This document shows positions 44,179 to 52,746 of a stretch of DNA of 57,109 nt, piece after piece. The stretch comes from Acidobacteriota bacterium (GTDB taxonomy: Bacteria; Acidobacteriota; Thermoanaerobaculia; Gp7-AA8), in assembly GCA_019247495.1 (NCBI GenBank), contig JAFAOU010000145.1, forward strand, positions 1 through 57,109. The letters are read 5' to 3'. Each line of letters opens with the position of its first letter. Positions within the stretch are counted from its first letter, which is position 1. A program made the position numbers and the translations under genes. Below the pieces are notes generated by a model. It was given only the letters and a program-made list of their open reading frames with translations, had not been told where the DNA came from and did no database searches.

Positions 44179-46461
44179 CTAAAACTTCACGCGGTAGCTG
44201 ACCTTCAGCGTCCGTCCGGGCTCAGGCCGGAAGAAGGTGGCGTTGGAGAACTCGGCGTAGAGCTGGTTCGTCAGGTTCTCGGCCCAGAGCGACACTTCAT
44301 TGGAGACGCCGGCCGTTTCAAAGAGCCGAACTCCTACGCCGGCGCCGTGAACTGTAAATGACGGAAGCGTGCGGCCTACCGGCGGCACGGGCTCGTTCGG
44401 AGCGATATTCGCGTCCGCGGCGCCATTGTGGCGAACGTGGTACTCGACCCAATAGCGTGTTGTCTGCGGCTCGTAGCGCGCATAGGCGTAAATCTTGTTT
44501 GAATAGCTGTCGCCCGTGGGCGGATTGATCGAATCGATGCGGTTACCGTCGATCCACGTGTAATTGCCGCCCACTGTAATGCCGCGATGCGAGTGCCAGC
44601 CGAGGGCCAGCTCGACGCCTTGATAACGGAGACGCTCCGTATTGCGGTCCTGCACGGTGAATTGCGCGCCGCTGGCTTTGATGGCGGCCTGCGTTGCCGG
44701 GTCAAGCTGCGCGATTTCGCTCGGTGACAGATAGGCTTGAATGATTCCGCCGCTGATGTCATTGCGGAATGCGACGGCCTCCATGAACGCGTCCCAGCGG
44801 CGATATTTCACGCCGAGGTCGAAATTGTTGCTAGTTTCGGACTTGAGGGCGGGATTGAGAAGCTGATAGCCGCTGCCTTCCGGCGTCGGCCCATTGAAGA
44901 GACGCTCGATGATATTGGGCGCGCGGAATCCGCGGCCGTACGACGCGAGCAGGTTCATGTAGTCGGTGACCTGGTACGTCGTCGTCAACGCGCCGACGAC
45001 ATTGTGATCGGCAAATCCGAGTCCGGCCACATTCCAGCCGGGAGTGGCAATGGCCTCTGTCTTGACATTGTGATAGCGCAGGCCCCCGGTCACTTTGAAT
45101 TTCGCCGTCAGTGATATCTCGTCCTGGCCGAACACGCCATAACTGAGGTTTGTGGCGTTCGGCGCATTGGCGAGCGTGTCTGGCGAAATGTCGACGAAAT
45201 TGCCGTGCGGCGTGCGGATCGTTGTCGTCGTCAGCGAGGAATCCGTATTGTCGCTATGGTCGCGCGTTCCCTCAGCGCCATACGTGATGATGTGGCGGCC
45301 ATTGCCGAAAATCTTCACTGCGTCGGAGCGGAATCCGATCGTGCGCACGTCGGAATGATTGAGCGTATCGGCGTGCACCGTGGAATGCGGAAATCCCGGA
45401 CCGACCGGACCGATATCGATGTCGATGTCATTGGCAAGCTGACGGGCATTGCGCTGGTAATAGACCTGAACGTTGGTGGAGTCGGCCCACGCGCGGTCCA
45501 GTGGCGAGCCCAAATACGACAGCATGTAACGATCGAAATCCTGGCTGGGATAGGTGATGCGGATCTTGGCGTCTTCCGTGACGCCGTACAGATTCGCCGG
45601 CACATAGCCGAATCCGGCCTGACCGGCGCGGTAGCGATTGAAGCGGAAACCGATCTTGTCGCGATCGCTGGCGGCGTACGAGAGATTGCCCCACACGGTG
45701 GAATCGTGCACGCCGGAATCGAGAACGGTTGCGCTGTTCTGCAGGCGAATCGCTCCGAAGGTTCCGGACGGAGCGTCGTACTCATCGACTTGCCGTTTCG
45801 TTCCGCCGAGTTGCATCGTCAGTGCGCCGAAACGCGCATTGACGCCCGCGCTGCCGCTGGCCAGGCTGCCGCTGTTCGAATAACGCCCTTCGACGAAGCC
45901 GGTGAAATTCGTGTTCGTTGGGAACGACGGATCCTTGCTCACGAGGTTGAGCACGCCGCCGATGGCGTCGGTGCCGTAGAGGACGGACGCCGGTCCGCGC
46001 ACGACTTCGATCGTCGCGACGCTGTTGAGATCGACGAGGCCTGTGACTTCGCCGAAGTCGGTCTGGCGGCGCGGGTTGTTGAGGCGCAGGCCGTTTTCGA
46101 GGAACAGGACGCGGAGTCCGCGCTGGCCGCGGATGACCGGCCGTCCCTGATTCGGTCCGACGCCGTTGATGTCCACGCCCGGCTGTTCGCGCAGCAATTC
46201 AGCCGCGTTCTGCGGCGATTTCTGCTCGATCGTCTCCTCGCGGATGACGGTGACCGGCGTAGCGATCTCGAAGACGTCGCGCTTCGAGCCGGTGGCAGTG
46301 ACGGTGGTTTCGGCAAAGAACGACGGCATCGGCGTTTCTGCTTTGGGTGTGTCCGCTGCATTCGTTTCCGCTGGCTTCGTGGGCGTGTCGTCTGCCATCG
46401 CAGCGAGTGGAAGGAGAAGGAGCAGCGCAACGAGCGCGCTCCGAAGAAGTTTATTAGTCAT
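44179..46461 (-). CDS. TonB-dependent outer-membrane receptor
   Basis: A 760-aa protein with signal peptide (1-23), a periplasmic plug (about 50-175; TPVTVIREETIEQKSPQNAAELLREQPGVDI, GQRGLRVLFLENGLRLNN) and a 22-stranded barrel ending in the aromatic signature LKVSYRVKF. The plug resembles receptors for hemin, vitamin B12 or siderophores. Substrate not determined; a region with Feo and a DtxR regulator favours iron or heme. It is downstream of, and co-directional with, the small membrane protein at 46505. Confidence 0.92.
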   Translation of the reverse strand: MTNKLLRSALVALLLLLPLAAMADDTPTKPAETNAADTPKAETPMPSFFAETTVTATGSKRDVFEIATPVTVIREETIEQKSPQNAAELLREQPGVDINGVGPNQGRPVIRGQRGLRVLFLENGLRLNNPRRQTDFGEVTGLVDLNSVATIEVVRGPASVLYGTDAIGGVLNLVSKDPSFPTNTNFTGFVEGRYSNSGSLASGSAGVNARFGALTMQLGGTKRQVDEYDAPSGTFGAIRLQNSATVLDSGVHDSTVWGNLSYAASDRDKIGFRFNRYRAGQAGFGYVPANLYGVTEDAKIRITYPSQDFDRYMLSYLGSPLDRAWADSTNVQVYYQRNARQLANDIDIDIGPVGPGFPHSTVHADTLNHSDVRTIGFRSDAVKIFGNGRHIITYGAEGTRDHSDNTDSSLTTTTIRTPHGNFVDISPDTLANAPNATNLSYGVFGQDEISLTAKFKVTGGLRYHNVKTEAIATPGWNVAGLGFADHNVVGALTTTYQVTDYMNLLASYGRGFRAPNIIERLFNGPTPEGSGYQLLNPALKSETSNNFDLGVKYRRWDAFMEAVAFRNDISGGIIQAYLSPSEIAQLDPATQAAIKASGAQFTVQDRNTERLRYQGVELALGWHSHRGITVGGNYTWIDGNRIDSINPPTGDSYSNKIYAYARYEPQTTRYWVEYHVRHNGAADANIAPNEPVPPVGRTLPSFTVHGAGVGVRLFETAGVSNEVSLWAENLTNQLYAEFSNATFFRPEPGRTLKVSYRVKF

Positions 46462-46504
46462 TGATCAGTCCTCATTCGTATCGGAAAGTGTCGCGAGTGG
46501 GCAC

Positions 46505-46951
46505 CTAGAACGAAGGAGGAGCGCGGCCGGCCTGAAACGGATCGAGGCGCAGCGTCACGAACGCGATCGGTGCGGCGCGGCGAAGCATCGAAGCCGGCCA
46601 CGGTGCGTGCCGCGCGTCTGCGTTCGTACCGAGAACGATGAGCGCCGGCAACGTGGCAATGAGGAACGCCGCGTTGTTGACGCTGCCACCCGCCGGAACG
46701 GCGAGGTGCAGAACCGCGACGAGCAGCCAGAAGATGATGACGACCCGGCGGCCGGAGAAAAATCTCCGGGCAATGAATGCGGTGGCCAACAAGGCGATCG
46801 CGAACGCCCATCGTCCGAGAACCATCGGCCGCGTGATCGACGCATCGCCGAAGCGGCGCAGCAACAGCGCGCCGTGAAACGCGGCCAGGAATACGACCGG
46901 CACGCTGAAAGCGATCCAGCGTAGCCGCGCCGATGCTGTTCCCGTCCTCAT
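46505..46951 (-). CDS. Small multi-pass membrane protein
   Basis: A 148-aa protein with four hydrophobic helices (WIAFSVPVVFLAAFHGALLL, WAFAIALLATAFIA, VVIIFWLLVAVLHLAV, AAFLIATLPALIVLG). No recognised family. TAACCT lies 7 nt before the ATG and there is no ribosome-binding site, so the transcript may be leaderless. Precedes the TonB receptor by 43 nt and probably shares its mRNA. A Crp/Fnr-type box sits 57-72 nt upstream. Confidence 0.7.
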   Translation of the reverse strand: MRTGTASARLRWIAFSVPVVFLAAFHGALLLRRFGDASITRPMVLGRWAFAIALLATAFIARRFFSGRRVVIIFWLLVAVLHLAVPAGGSVNNAAFLIATLPALIVLGTNADARHAPWPASMLRRAAPIAFVTLRLDPFQAGRAPPSF

Positions 46952-47007
46952 GCCGGTCAGGTTAGGGCGCGGTCGCGAATGCGCCGGTACACGTGATCAC
47001 GCCGGGT

Positions 47008-47023
47008 GGTGATGACTGTCACC
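47008..47023 (-). promoter_or_regulatory. Crp/Fnr-type box before the TonB receptor unit
   Basis: GGTGA-N6-TCACC, symmetric, centred about 64 nt upstream of the 46951 start. If that start is leaderless this is close to a class I activator position. Confidence 0.5.
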
Positions 47024-47029
47024 CGAGGC

Positions 47030-47172
47030 GTAGTGCGGGCGTCCCGCCTGCATCCTATGGGCGTCCTCGCCCAGCGGTGGTTTCTGGGATTCAACTGCAG
47101 ATTGGTATTCATCACGGAAACCCCCGTCGAGCGAGACGCCACGCCGGATGCGGGCGAGGACGCCCACACTAC
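47030..47172. repeat. GTAG-headed REP-like inverted pair
   Basis: GTAGTGCGGGCGTC with flanking bases at 47030-47055 is mirrored at about 47146-47172, ending in CTAC. The head GTAGTGCGG is shared with the 3999-4034 palindrome. It fills much of the 335-nt gap 46952-47286, which holds no gene. Confidence 0.65.
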
Positions 47173-47234
47173 GCTTCCCACCTCGGCATGTTTGCCGTCC
47201 TACCCCGCGGGGTGGGGCGCGCGTCACGCCGCGG

Positions 47235-47250
47235 AGTGATAGTGCTCACA
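47235..47250 (+). promoter_or_regulatory. Crp/Fnr-type box before the Crp/Fnr gene
   Basis: AGTGA-N6-TCACA, centred about 44 nt upstream of the ATG at 47287. Suggests autoregulation. Confidence 0.55.
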
Positions 47251-47286
47251 ACGCGGCGGTGATGATCCCGCCGCATGGAGGAAACG

Positions 47287-48003
47287 ATGCGGACCCCTTA
47301 CAACGTTGACACTCAGAACAACTGCACGACTTGCACGTTCCGCACGGAACGCCAGTTCTGCAACATGGCCACGCCGGCAGTGAAAGCACTCGACACGATC
47401 AAGTTCACCGCTGTCTATCCGAAAGGATCCGTGCTCTTCGTTGAAGGGGAACAACCGCGGGGCGTCTTCATCGTCTGCAGCGGGCGCGTGAAGCTGACCA
47501 CGTCGTCGTCCGAGGGGAAGACGCTCATCGTCAAGATCGCGGAAGCGGGAGAAGTCCTCGGACTCAGCGGGACGATCCTGGCCAATGCGTTTGAAGTTTC
47601 GGCGGAGACGCTGGAGCCGTCGCAGATCAATTTCATTCGCCGCGAGGATTTCGTCCACTTCCTCAATGCGCATCCCGAGGCCTGCATGCACACTGCGCAG
47701 CAACTGAGCGAGAAGTACCACTCGGCGCAGCGCGAAATTCGCAGCCTCGGACTTTCGCAGAGTACATCTGAAAAACTGGCTCGCCTCTTCCTCGACTGGT
47801 GCGCGCGCAGCGGCGACGAAACGCCGAAGGGAACGAGGCTGAAGGTTCTCCTGACGCACGAAGAGATCGCCCAGATGATCGGCACGACGCGCGAAACGAT
47901 TACGCGCCTGCTCAGCGATTTCAAACGCCGCAAGATGATCGAGATCAAAGGCTCGAGCATGTTCGTGCAGACTGCGTCGCTCGAAGCGCTGGTGACGATC
48001 TGA
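47287..48003 (+). CDS. Crp/Fnr-family regulator with FNR-like cysteines
   Basis: A 238-aa transcription factor. The N-terminus has Cys13, Cys16 and Cys25 (NNCTTC ... RQFC), and further Cys at 64 and 133, compatible with an FNR-type oxygen- or NO-labile 4Fe-4S cluster. The cNMP-binding-like beta-roll (about 35-150) has FVEGEQPRGVFIVCSGRVKL and GEVLGLSG. The C-terminal HTH is LTHEEIAQMIGTTRETITRLLSDF. The recognition helix R-E-T-I-T-R keeps the Arg-Glu-Arg pattern of CRP, consistent with reading GTGA half-sites. Start at 47287 because the ATG 12 nt earlier lacks ribosome-site spacing. Confidence 0.92.
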   Translation: MRTPYNVDTQNNCTTCTFRTERQFCNMATPAVKALDTIKFTAVYPKGSVLFVEGEQPRGVFIVCSGRVKLTTSSSEGKTLIVKIAEAGEVLGLSGTILANAFEVSAETLEPSQINFIRREDFVHFLNAHPEACMHTAQQLSEKYHSAQREIRSLGLSQSTSEKLARLFLDWCARSGDETPKGTRLKVLLTHEEIAQMIGTTRETITRLLSDFKRRKMIEIKGSSMFVQTASLEALVTI

Positions 48004-48076
48004 GTCACCGTTTCGCGTAGTGCTCATCACAGCATCACTTCGGGTGCACCGCCTACTGTGCATGCCGAGGTGACCT

Positions 48077-48499
48077 GTGATTACCGAACTCGCAACTCGG
48101 CGCCCGTCTGCGGACGCTTGCCTGACCGAGCGTGAGACGCTGCAGCATCGGCCGGCAGGCACCATCCTCTTCAATGAAGGCGAGCAGCCTCGCGGCATCT
48201 ACCTCATCCACTCAGGAACGATCGAATTGCTGATGCGGGCACGCAACGGCGACTGGAAGCGCATGCGCACTGCGTCGTCCGGCGACATCCTCGGACTCGA
48301 ATCGGTCGTCTCCCTGCGCGCCAACGACGCCACCGCACGCGCGATCACATCGTGCGACCTCGGTTTCATCGAACGCGAGTCGTTCCTCCGCGTTCTGGAT
48401 GAAAGTCCCGCCATCTGGTTCAGCGTCCTCCGGCTGCTCAGCCAGGGAGTGAACGCGTCCTACGACTCGCTGCGGAATGTGGCGCAGGCGAGGGCGTAG
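48077..48499 (+). CDS. CRP-like sensor domain without DNA-binding domain
   Basis: A 140-aa protein with GTG start after a GAGGTG ribosome site. It is a complete cNMP-binding-like beta-roll (FNEGEQPRGIYLIHSGTIELLMRA, GDILGLESVVS) plus the start of the dimerisation helix (VLRLLSQGVNASYDSLRNV), then stops where the HTH should begin. It lies 73 nt downstream of the full-length regulator. Could form heterodimers with it or act as an independent ligand sensor. No remnant HTH is visible downstream, so truncation is old or intrinsic. Confidence 0.82.
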   Translation: MITELATRRPSADACLTERETLQHRPAGTILFNEGEQPRGIYLIHSGTIELLMRARNGDWKRMRTASSGDILGLESVVSLRANDATARAITSCDLGFIERESFLRVLDESPAIWFSVLRLLSQGVNASYDSLRNVAQARA

Positions 48500-48510
48500 G
48501 AGCGAAAGTC

Positions 48511-48603
48511 GTAGCGCCGGCGGCCCGCCGGCTCGGCGGCAGTCCCGTTCGCACACTCGCCAGCGAGCCGCTGGCGGTCCAGCCGACGAGCCGTCGGCGC
48601 TAC
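48511..48603. repeat. GTAG-headed REP-like inverted pair
   Basis: GTAGCGCCGGCGGCCCGCCG at 48511 is mirrored by a CTAC-ended copy at about 48581-48603, each with its own small hairpin. Located between the convergent CRP-like and P-type ATPase genes; may also end transcription. Confidence 0.65.
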
Positions 48604-48614
48604 GACGACAGTGA

Positions 48615-50453
48615 TCACCCATTCAAATCGCTCAACTCCCGCCGCGCGGCGGCGACGCGCAACGCGTTGAGCACCGCGAGGACGTCGATCACTTCCTGCG
48701 CGACCGCGCCGGGGACGGGTGCGAGCCAGCCGGCCGCCGCGGCGAGCATGCCGATCATGCTCAGGGTCATGCCTCCGACGGCGCTCTGCAGGGCGATGCG
48801 GCGCATGCGGCGGCCGATGTGAATCAACTCGTCGACGGACGCGAGTGATTGATCGAGGACGACCGCATCCGCCGCTTCCGCGGTGATATCGCTGTTGTGT
48901 CCGAACGCGACGCCGACGGTTGCGGCCTCCATCGCCGGCGCGTCGTTGATTCCGTCGCCGAGAAAGAGCGTCGATCCTTTCGCGGCCTCGGCGCGGACGA
49001 TCGCCAGCTTCTCCTCGGGACTCGCGCCCGATCGCACGTTCTCGATGCCGACAAGCCCGGCCAGATGCTGCACCTCGGCATCGCGATCGCCGGACAGCAG
49101 CATCACGCTTCCGACCTGATGGTGCGGGAGGAGATGGTGGACGAACGAGCGGCTCTCCGCGCGCGGCACGTCCTGAAAGCGCAGCGTGGCCGCGTACTCG
49201 CCGTTGCGGAGGATGACGCACTCCATACCGGCGGCCGGCGGCGGAAGTTGCGACGCGATCCGCGGCGCCACGTTCTTCCGCCCCGTGATCTCGACAATGT
49301 CGCCGCCGACGTGCCCGCGCAGTCCTTCGCCCGGGCGTTCGCTGATGTCTGCGACGTCGGCGGCCGCAACACCTTCGGCACGCGCCGCGTCAAGGATGCT
49401 GATCGCCAGCGGATGCCGCGAGTACTGCTCGAGACTGACCGCCAGCCGCAGCGCGATCTCGCGCGTCACGCCGCTCGCGCAAAGAACGTCTGTCAGCGAC
49501 GGCTTTCCGTACGTCAGCGTCCCGGTCTTGTCGAAAATGATCGTCCGGCAGCGATCGATCTGCTCGAGCATCGCGGGGTTCTTGATGATGATGCCGCGTG
49601 TCGCCGCCAACGAAATCGCGCCGATGATCGCCACCGGAATTGCCAGCAGCAGCGGACACGGAGTGGCAATCACGAGCACCGCCAGAAATCGCCGCGGCTC
49701 ACCGCCGATGATCCATCCCGCGACCGCGATGGCCAGCGCCAGCAATGTGTACCAGCCGCCGAGGCGGTCCGCGATTCTGCGTAGGCGCGGCCTCTGCGCC
49801 TCGGCCTGCTCCATGACCTGCACGATCTTCGCGTAGCGCGAATCGACCGGCAGCTTCGTGACGACGATGGTCATCGCCGCCTCGCCGTTGATCGCGCCGG
49901 ACAGCACCTCCGATCCGGGCGCCTTGGCGATTTGAAACGGTTCGCCGGTCAGGTACGACTCATCCATCGTTCCGCGTCCTTCGACGACCGCGCCATCGAC
50001 GGGACAGATTTCATGCGGCAGAACGACAAGGCGGTCATCGATGCGGACGTCGGCCATGACCACGTCGATGATGCCTGCGTCGGTCAGCCGGTGCGCGCTG
50101 TTCGGAACGCGCTTCGCGAGCGCCGACAAAACCGAGGATGCTCTCCGCGTCGCATACAACTCGAGCGCCGTTCCGCCGGACAGCATGAGCACGATGATCG
50201 CGCCCGCCAGATATTCGCCGAGGATCGCCGAGGTGATGATGGAGATGCCGGCCAGAGCATCGGATCCGACCTCGAACGCGGCCAGCTTCTTCAGGAGATC
50301 GAACAGAAGCGGAACGCCTCCTAGGAGCACAGCGATCAACGCCCATTCGGCGAACCGCGCATGCAACGCGAACCGCGCGATGAGGTAAATCGCGATTCCG
50401 AGGAGCGACGCGATCGCGATCCACGTTTCTTTAGAGATCTCGCGCGTTTTCAT
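48615..50453 (-). CDS. P1B-type heavy-metal-transporting ATPase
   Basis: A 612-aa inner-membrane pump with no N-terminal HMA domain. Order: transmembrane pair region, actuator with TGEPF, the metal-site helix motif TPCPLLLAIPVAI, phosphorylation motif DKTGTLT, SRHPLA (the HP locus typical of P1B pumps) and GDGINDAPAM hinge. Metal specificity cannot be read with certainty; TPCP is a CPx variant. It is the last gene of the UspA operon, 43 nt after the alcohol dehydrogenase. Metal export or supply to metalloenzymes at low oxygen is possible. Confidence 0.92.
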   Translation of the reverse strand: MKTREISKETWIAIASLLGIAIYLIARFALHARFAEWALIAVLLGGVPLLFDLLKKLAAFEVGSDALAGISIITSAILGEYLAGAIIVLMLSGGTALELYATRRASSVLSALAKRVPNSAHRLTDAGIIDVVMADVRIDDRLVVLPHEICPVDGAVVEGRGTMDESYLTGEPFQIAKAPGSEVLSGAINGEAAMTIVVTKLPVDSRYAKIVQVMEQAEAQRPRLRRIADRLGGWYTLLALAIAVAGWIIGGEPRRFLAVLVIATPCPLLLAIPVAIIGAISLAATRGIIIKNPAMLEQIDRCRTIIFDKTGTLTYGKPSLTDVLCASGVTREIALRLAVSLEQYSRHPLAISILDAARAEGVAAADVADISERPGEGLRGHVGGDIVEITGRKNVAPRIASQLPPPAAGMECVILRNGEYAATLRFQDVPRAESRSFVHHLLPHHQVGSVMLLSGDRDAEVQHLAGLVGIENVRSGASPEEKLAIVRAEAAKGSTLFLGDGINDAPAMEAATVGVAFGHNSDITAEAADAVVLDQSLASVDELIHIGRRMRRIALQSAVGGMTLSMIGMLAAAAGWLAPVPGAVAQEVIDVLAVLNALRVAAARRELSDLNG

Positions 50454-50496
50454 CTGCGGAGATCTGCGTAATCTGCGGATGAACGTCCGATCGGCG

Positions 50497-51612
50497 TCAA
50501 GGCGTGATCACAACCTTCATCACGCCGTCGCGCCGTTCGGCGAAGAGTTTGTAGGCGTCGTTGATTTCGGCGAGTTTGAAGCGGTGCGTCAGGAGCGGAC
50601 GGAGATCGAGTTTGCCGCGGCGCACCATCTCGATGAGCCGGCGCATCCGTTCCTTGCCGCCGGGGCAGAGCGTGGTGACGATGCGGTGATCGCCGAGGCC
50701 GGCGGCGAAGGCGTCGTACGGAACCTGCAGCTTGCCGGAGTAGACGCCGAGCGACGACAGCGTGCCGCCGGGGCGAAGGGCGCGCAGCGCGGTCTCGAAG
50801 GTTTGTTGCGTTCCAAGTGCTTCGATGGCGACATCGACGCCCGTTCCGCCGGTGAGCCGCTTGATCTCTTCGACGACGTCGACGACGCGGTAGTCGAGGA
50901 CGACGTCCACTCCCATCCTCCGCGCCATGACGATGCGGTCGTCGTCGCCGTCGACTCCGATGACCATCGACGCGCCCATCAATTTCGCGCCGAGCGATGC
51001 GCAGAGACCGATCGGACCTTGCGCGAAGACGGCGACCGTGTCGCCGATTTTTACGCCGCCGGATTCCGCGCCGCCGATGCCGGTCGACGCGATGTCGGCG
51101 AGAAGGACGACTTCCTCATCCCGAACGCTGTCGGGAATCTTCGCAAGGTTCGCCTGCGCATTCGGAACGAGCAGGTATTCAGCCTGCGCACCATTGATCG
51201 TGTTGCCGAAGCGCCAGCCGCCGATGGCCTCGTAGCCCGAACCGTGGCCGCATTGCGAGAGCTTGCCGGAGAGGCAGGCGTTGCATTGGCCGCAGGGAGT
51301 GATGGCTCCGACGAGCACACGGTCGCCGATGTTGTAGCCGGTGACGCCGAGGCCGAGTTGGTCGATGACTCCGACCGGCTCGTGACCAATGACCAGGCCC
51401 GGCTTGACCGGATACTCGCCGCGCATGATGTGTACGTCCGTGCCGCAGATGGTGGTCATCGTCACGCGGATCACGGCTTCGCCCGGTCCGGCGTGTGGGC
51501 GCGGGACGTCTTCGACGCGGATATCATCAACACCGTGAAACACCGCGGCGCGCATCGTTGTGCTGTGTGTGGACGGCATCAGCTTTTCCTGGACTGCGAA
51601 CGTTGTCGACAT
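50497..51612 (-). CDS. Zinc-dependent alcohol dehydrogenase
   Basis: A 371-aa medium-chain dehydrogenase. Catalytic zinc ligands in TICGTD and GHEPVG; structural zinc cysteines in PCGQCNACLSGKLSQC; Rossmann part with VFAQGPIGLCASLGAKLMGA and VDGDDDR, which suggests NAD. Likely oxidises or forms a small alcohol such as ethanol. GAGAGGGG lies 9 nt before the ATG at 51612, which excludes the long upstream extension. Third gene of the UspA-radical SAM-ADH-ATPase operon. Confidence 0.92.
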   Translation of the reverse strand: MSTTFAVQEKLMPSTHSTTMRAAVFHGVDDIRVEDVPRPHAGPGEAVIRVTMTTICGTDVHIMRGEYPVKPGLVIGHEPVGVIDQLGLGVTGYNIGDRVLVGAITPCGQCNACLSGKLSQCGHGSGYEAIGGWRFGNTINGAQAEYLLVPNAQANLAKIPDSVRDEEVVLLADIASTGIGGAESGGVKIGDTVAVFAQGPIGLCASLGAKLMGASMVIGVDGDDDRIVMARRMGVDVVLDYRVVDVVEEIKRLTGGTGVDVAIEALGTQQTFETALRALRPGGTLSSLGVYSGKLQVPYDAFAAGLGDHRIVTTLCPGGKERMRRLIEMVRRGKLDLRPLLTHRFKLAEINDAYKLFAERRDGVMKVVITP

Positions 51613-51626
51613 GATGAATTCCCCTC

Positions 51627-52739
51627 TCACGCCTCGGCGGTTCCGAGAGCTTCCGGCAGCGGCATGACCACACCCGGTTCGTAGGCGCAGAGCGGATCGC
51701 CGGCGAACACATTGCCGTCGACGGCCCAGGCGCGGGCGCGGGAGCCGCCGCAGATGTGGCGGAACTCGCAGCGGCCGCACTTGCCCTGCAGGTTGTTGGG
51801 GTCGCGCAGCGCCACGAAAAGATCGCTGCTGCGGTAGATGGCATCGAGCGGCCGATAGCGAAGGTTGCCGGCGCTCAACGGAAGAAACTCACTGGCGCGG
51901 ACGTCGCCCGCGTGCGAGATGAAGACGAAGCCGCGCGCGCCATCCAGCGCGGAGTCCATCAGATCGCCGCCGTTGTGATTTTCGTAGCCGCTGAAATCGG
52001 CCCAGGAATCGACGTTCTCCAGGCGCGCATCGAGGTCGCGCTGCATGCGGAAGCGGCGGTAGTGCGGCGCCTCGACGACACGCACGGCGAACGCCTCCCG
52101 GCCACGAATCGCGTCGATGGTGGCGAAGACCTCCTCGGCCTGGTCCGTACGCAGCATCTCCGCACGCGACGATGCGAGCACGGGCACGAGGAAGTAAAGG
52201 TTCCAGCGTGCGATGCGCATCGCCCGGATGAGGTCCGCGATTGCAGTCAGATCGCCGATTTTTTGCCGCGTGATGAGCGTGTTGATCTCGATCTTCAGTC
52301 CGACCACTTCCGCGATTCGAATCGCGCGCAGCGTCTTCGCAAATGTCCCGGCCGCTCCGCGCACGCCTTCGTGCAATCCGGCGGTCGAGCCGTCGAGACT
52401 GAAGATGATCCGCGTCAGATCATTGCGCACCAACCGTTCCATGGCTGCCCCGGTCAGTTGCGAGGTCGCACTGGCCATGAACGCGGGATCGAGACCGCGG
52501 CGACGGGCATAGTTGACGATCTGGACGACGTCGTCGCGCTCCAATGGATCGCCGCCGGTGAGGATGAATTCACGCGGCGCAAGGGCAGAGATCTGGTCGA
52601 TCGTCTTGTACGCCTCGTACGTCGATAGCTCGTTGGCGCCGCGGGCTTCGGTCGCGCCGATCGTGCAGTTGCTGCAATGCAGATCGCACGCGCGCGTCAG
52701 CTCCCACATCACCGTCGGATGCGCTTCGAAAGTCGTCAT
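51627..52739 (-). CDS. Radical SAM/SPASM protein (TIGR04053-like)
   Basis: A 370-aa protein with canonical C-x3-C-x2-C (TRACDLHCSNC) and FILTGGDPLERDD. The C-terminal SPASM-type cluster cysteines are in CGRCEFRHICGGSRARAW and PLCAYEP. Similar proteins are related to heme-pathway AhbD/NirJ and to peptide maturases; the substrate is not clear here. Start at 52739 with GAGGCG upstream. It starts 7 nt after the UspA gene stop, and the ADH gene follows 14 nt later. Confidence 0.88.
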   Translation of the reverse strand: MTTFEAHPTVMWELTRACDLHCSNCTIGATEARGANELSTYEAYKTIDQISALAPREFILTGGDPLERDDVVQIVNYARRRGLDPAFMASATSQLTGAAMERLVRNDLTRIIFSLDGSTAGLHEGVRGAAGTFAKTLRAIRIAEVVGLKIEINTLITRQKIGDLTAIADLIRAMRIARWNLYFLVPVLASSRAEMLRTDQAEEVFATIDAIRGREAFAVRVVEAPHYRRFRMQRDLDARLENVDSWADFSGYENHNGGDLMDSALDGARGFVFISHAGDVRASEFLPLSAGNLRYRPLDAIYRSSDLFVALRDPNNLQGKCGRCEFRHICGGSRARAWAVDGNVFAGDPLCAYEPGVVMPLPEALGTAEA

Positions 52740-52746
52740 GATCGCC

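Noticed and set aside
48026..48045. Crp/Fnr box before the HTH-less CRP-like gene
   Set aside because: TAGTG and TCACA are present but with 4-nt spacing, so it does not match the 6-nt spacing of the others.
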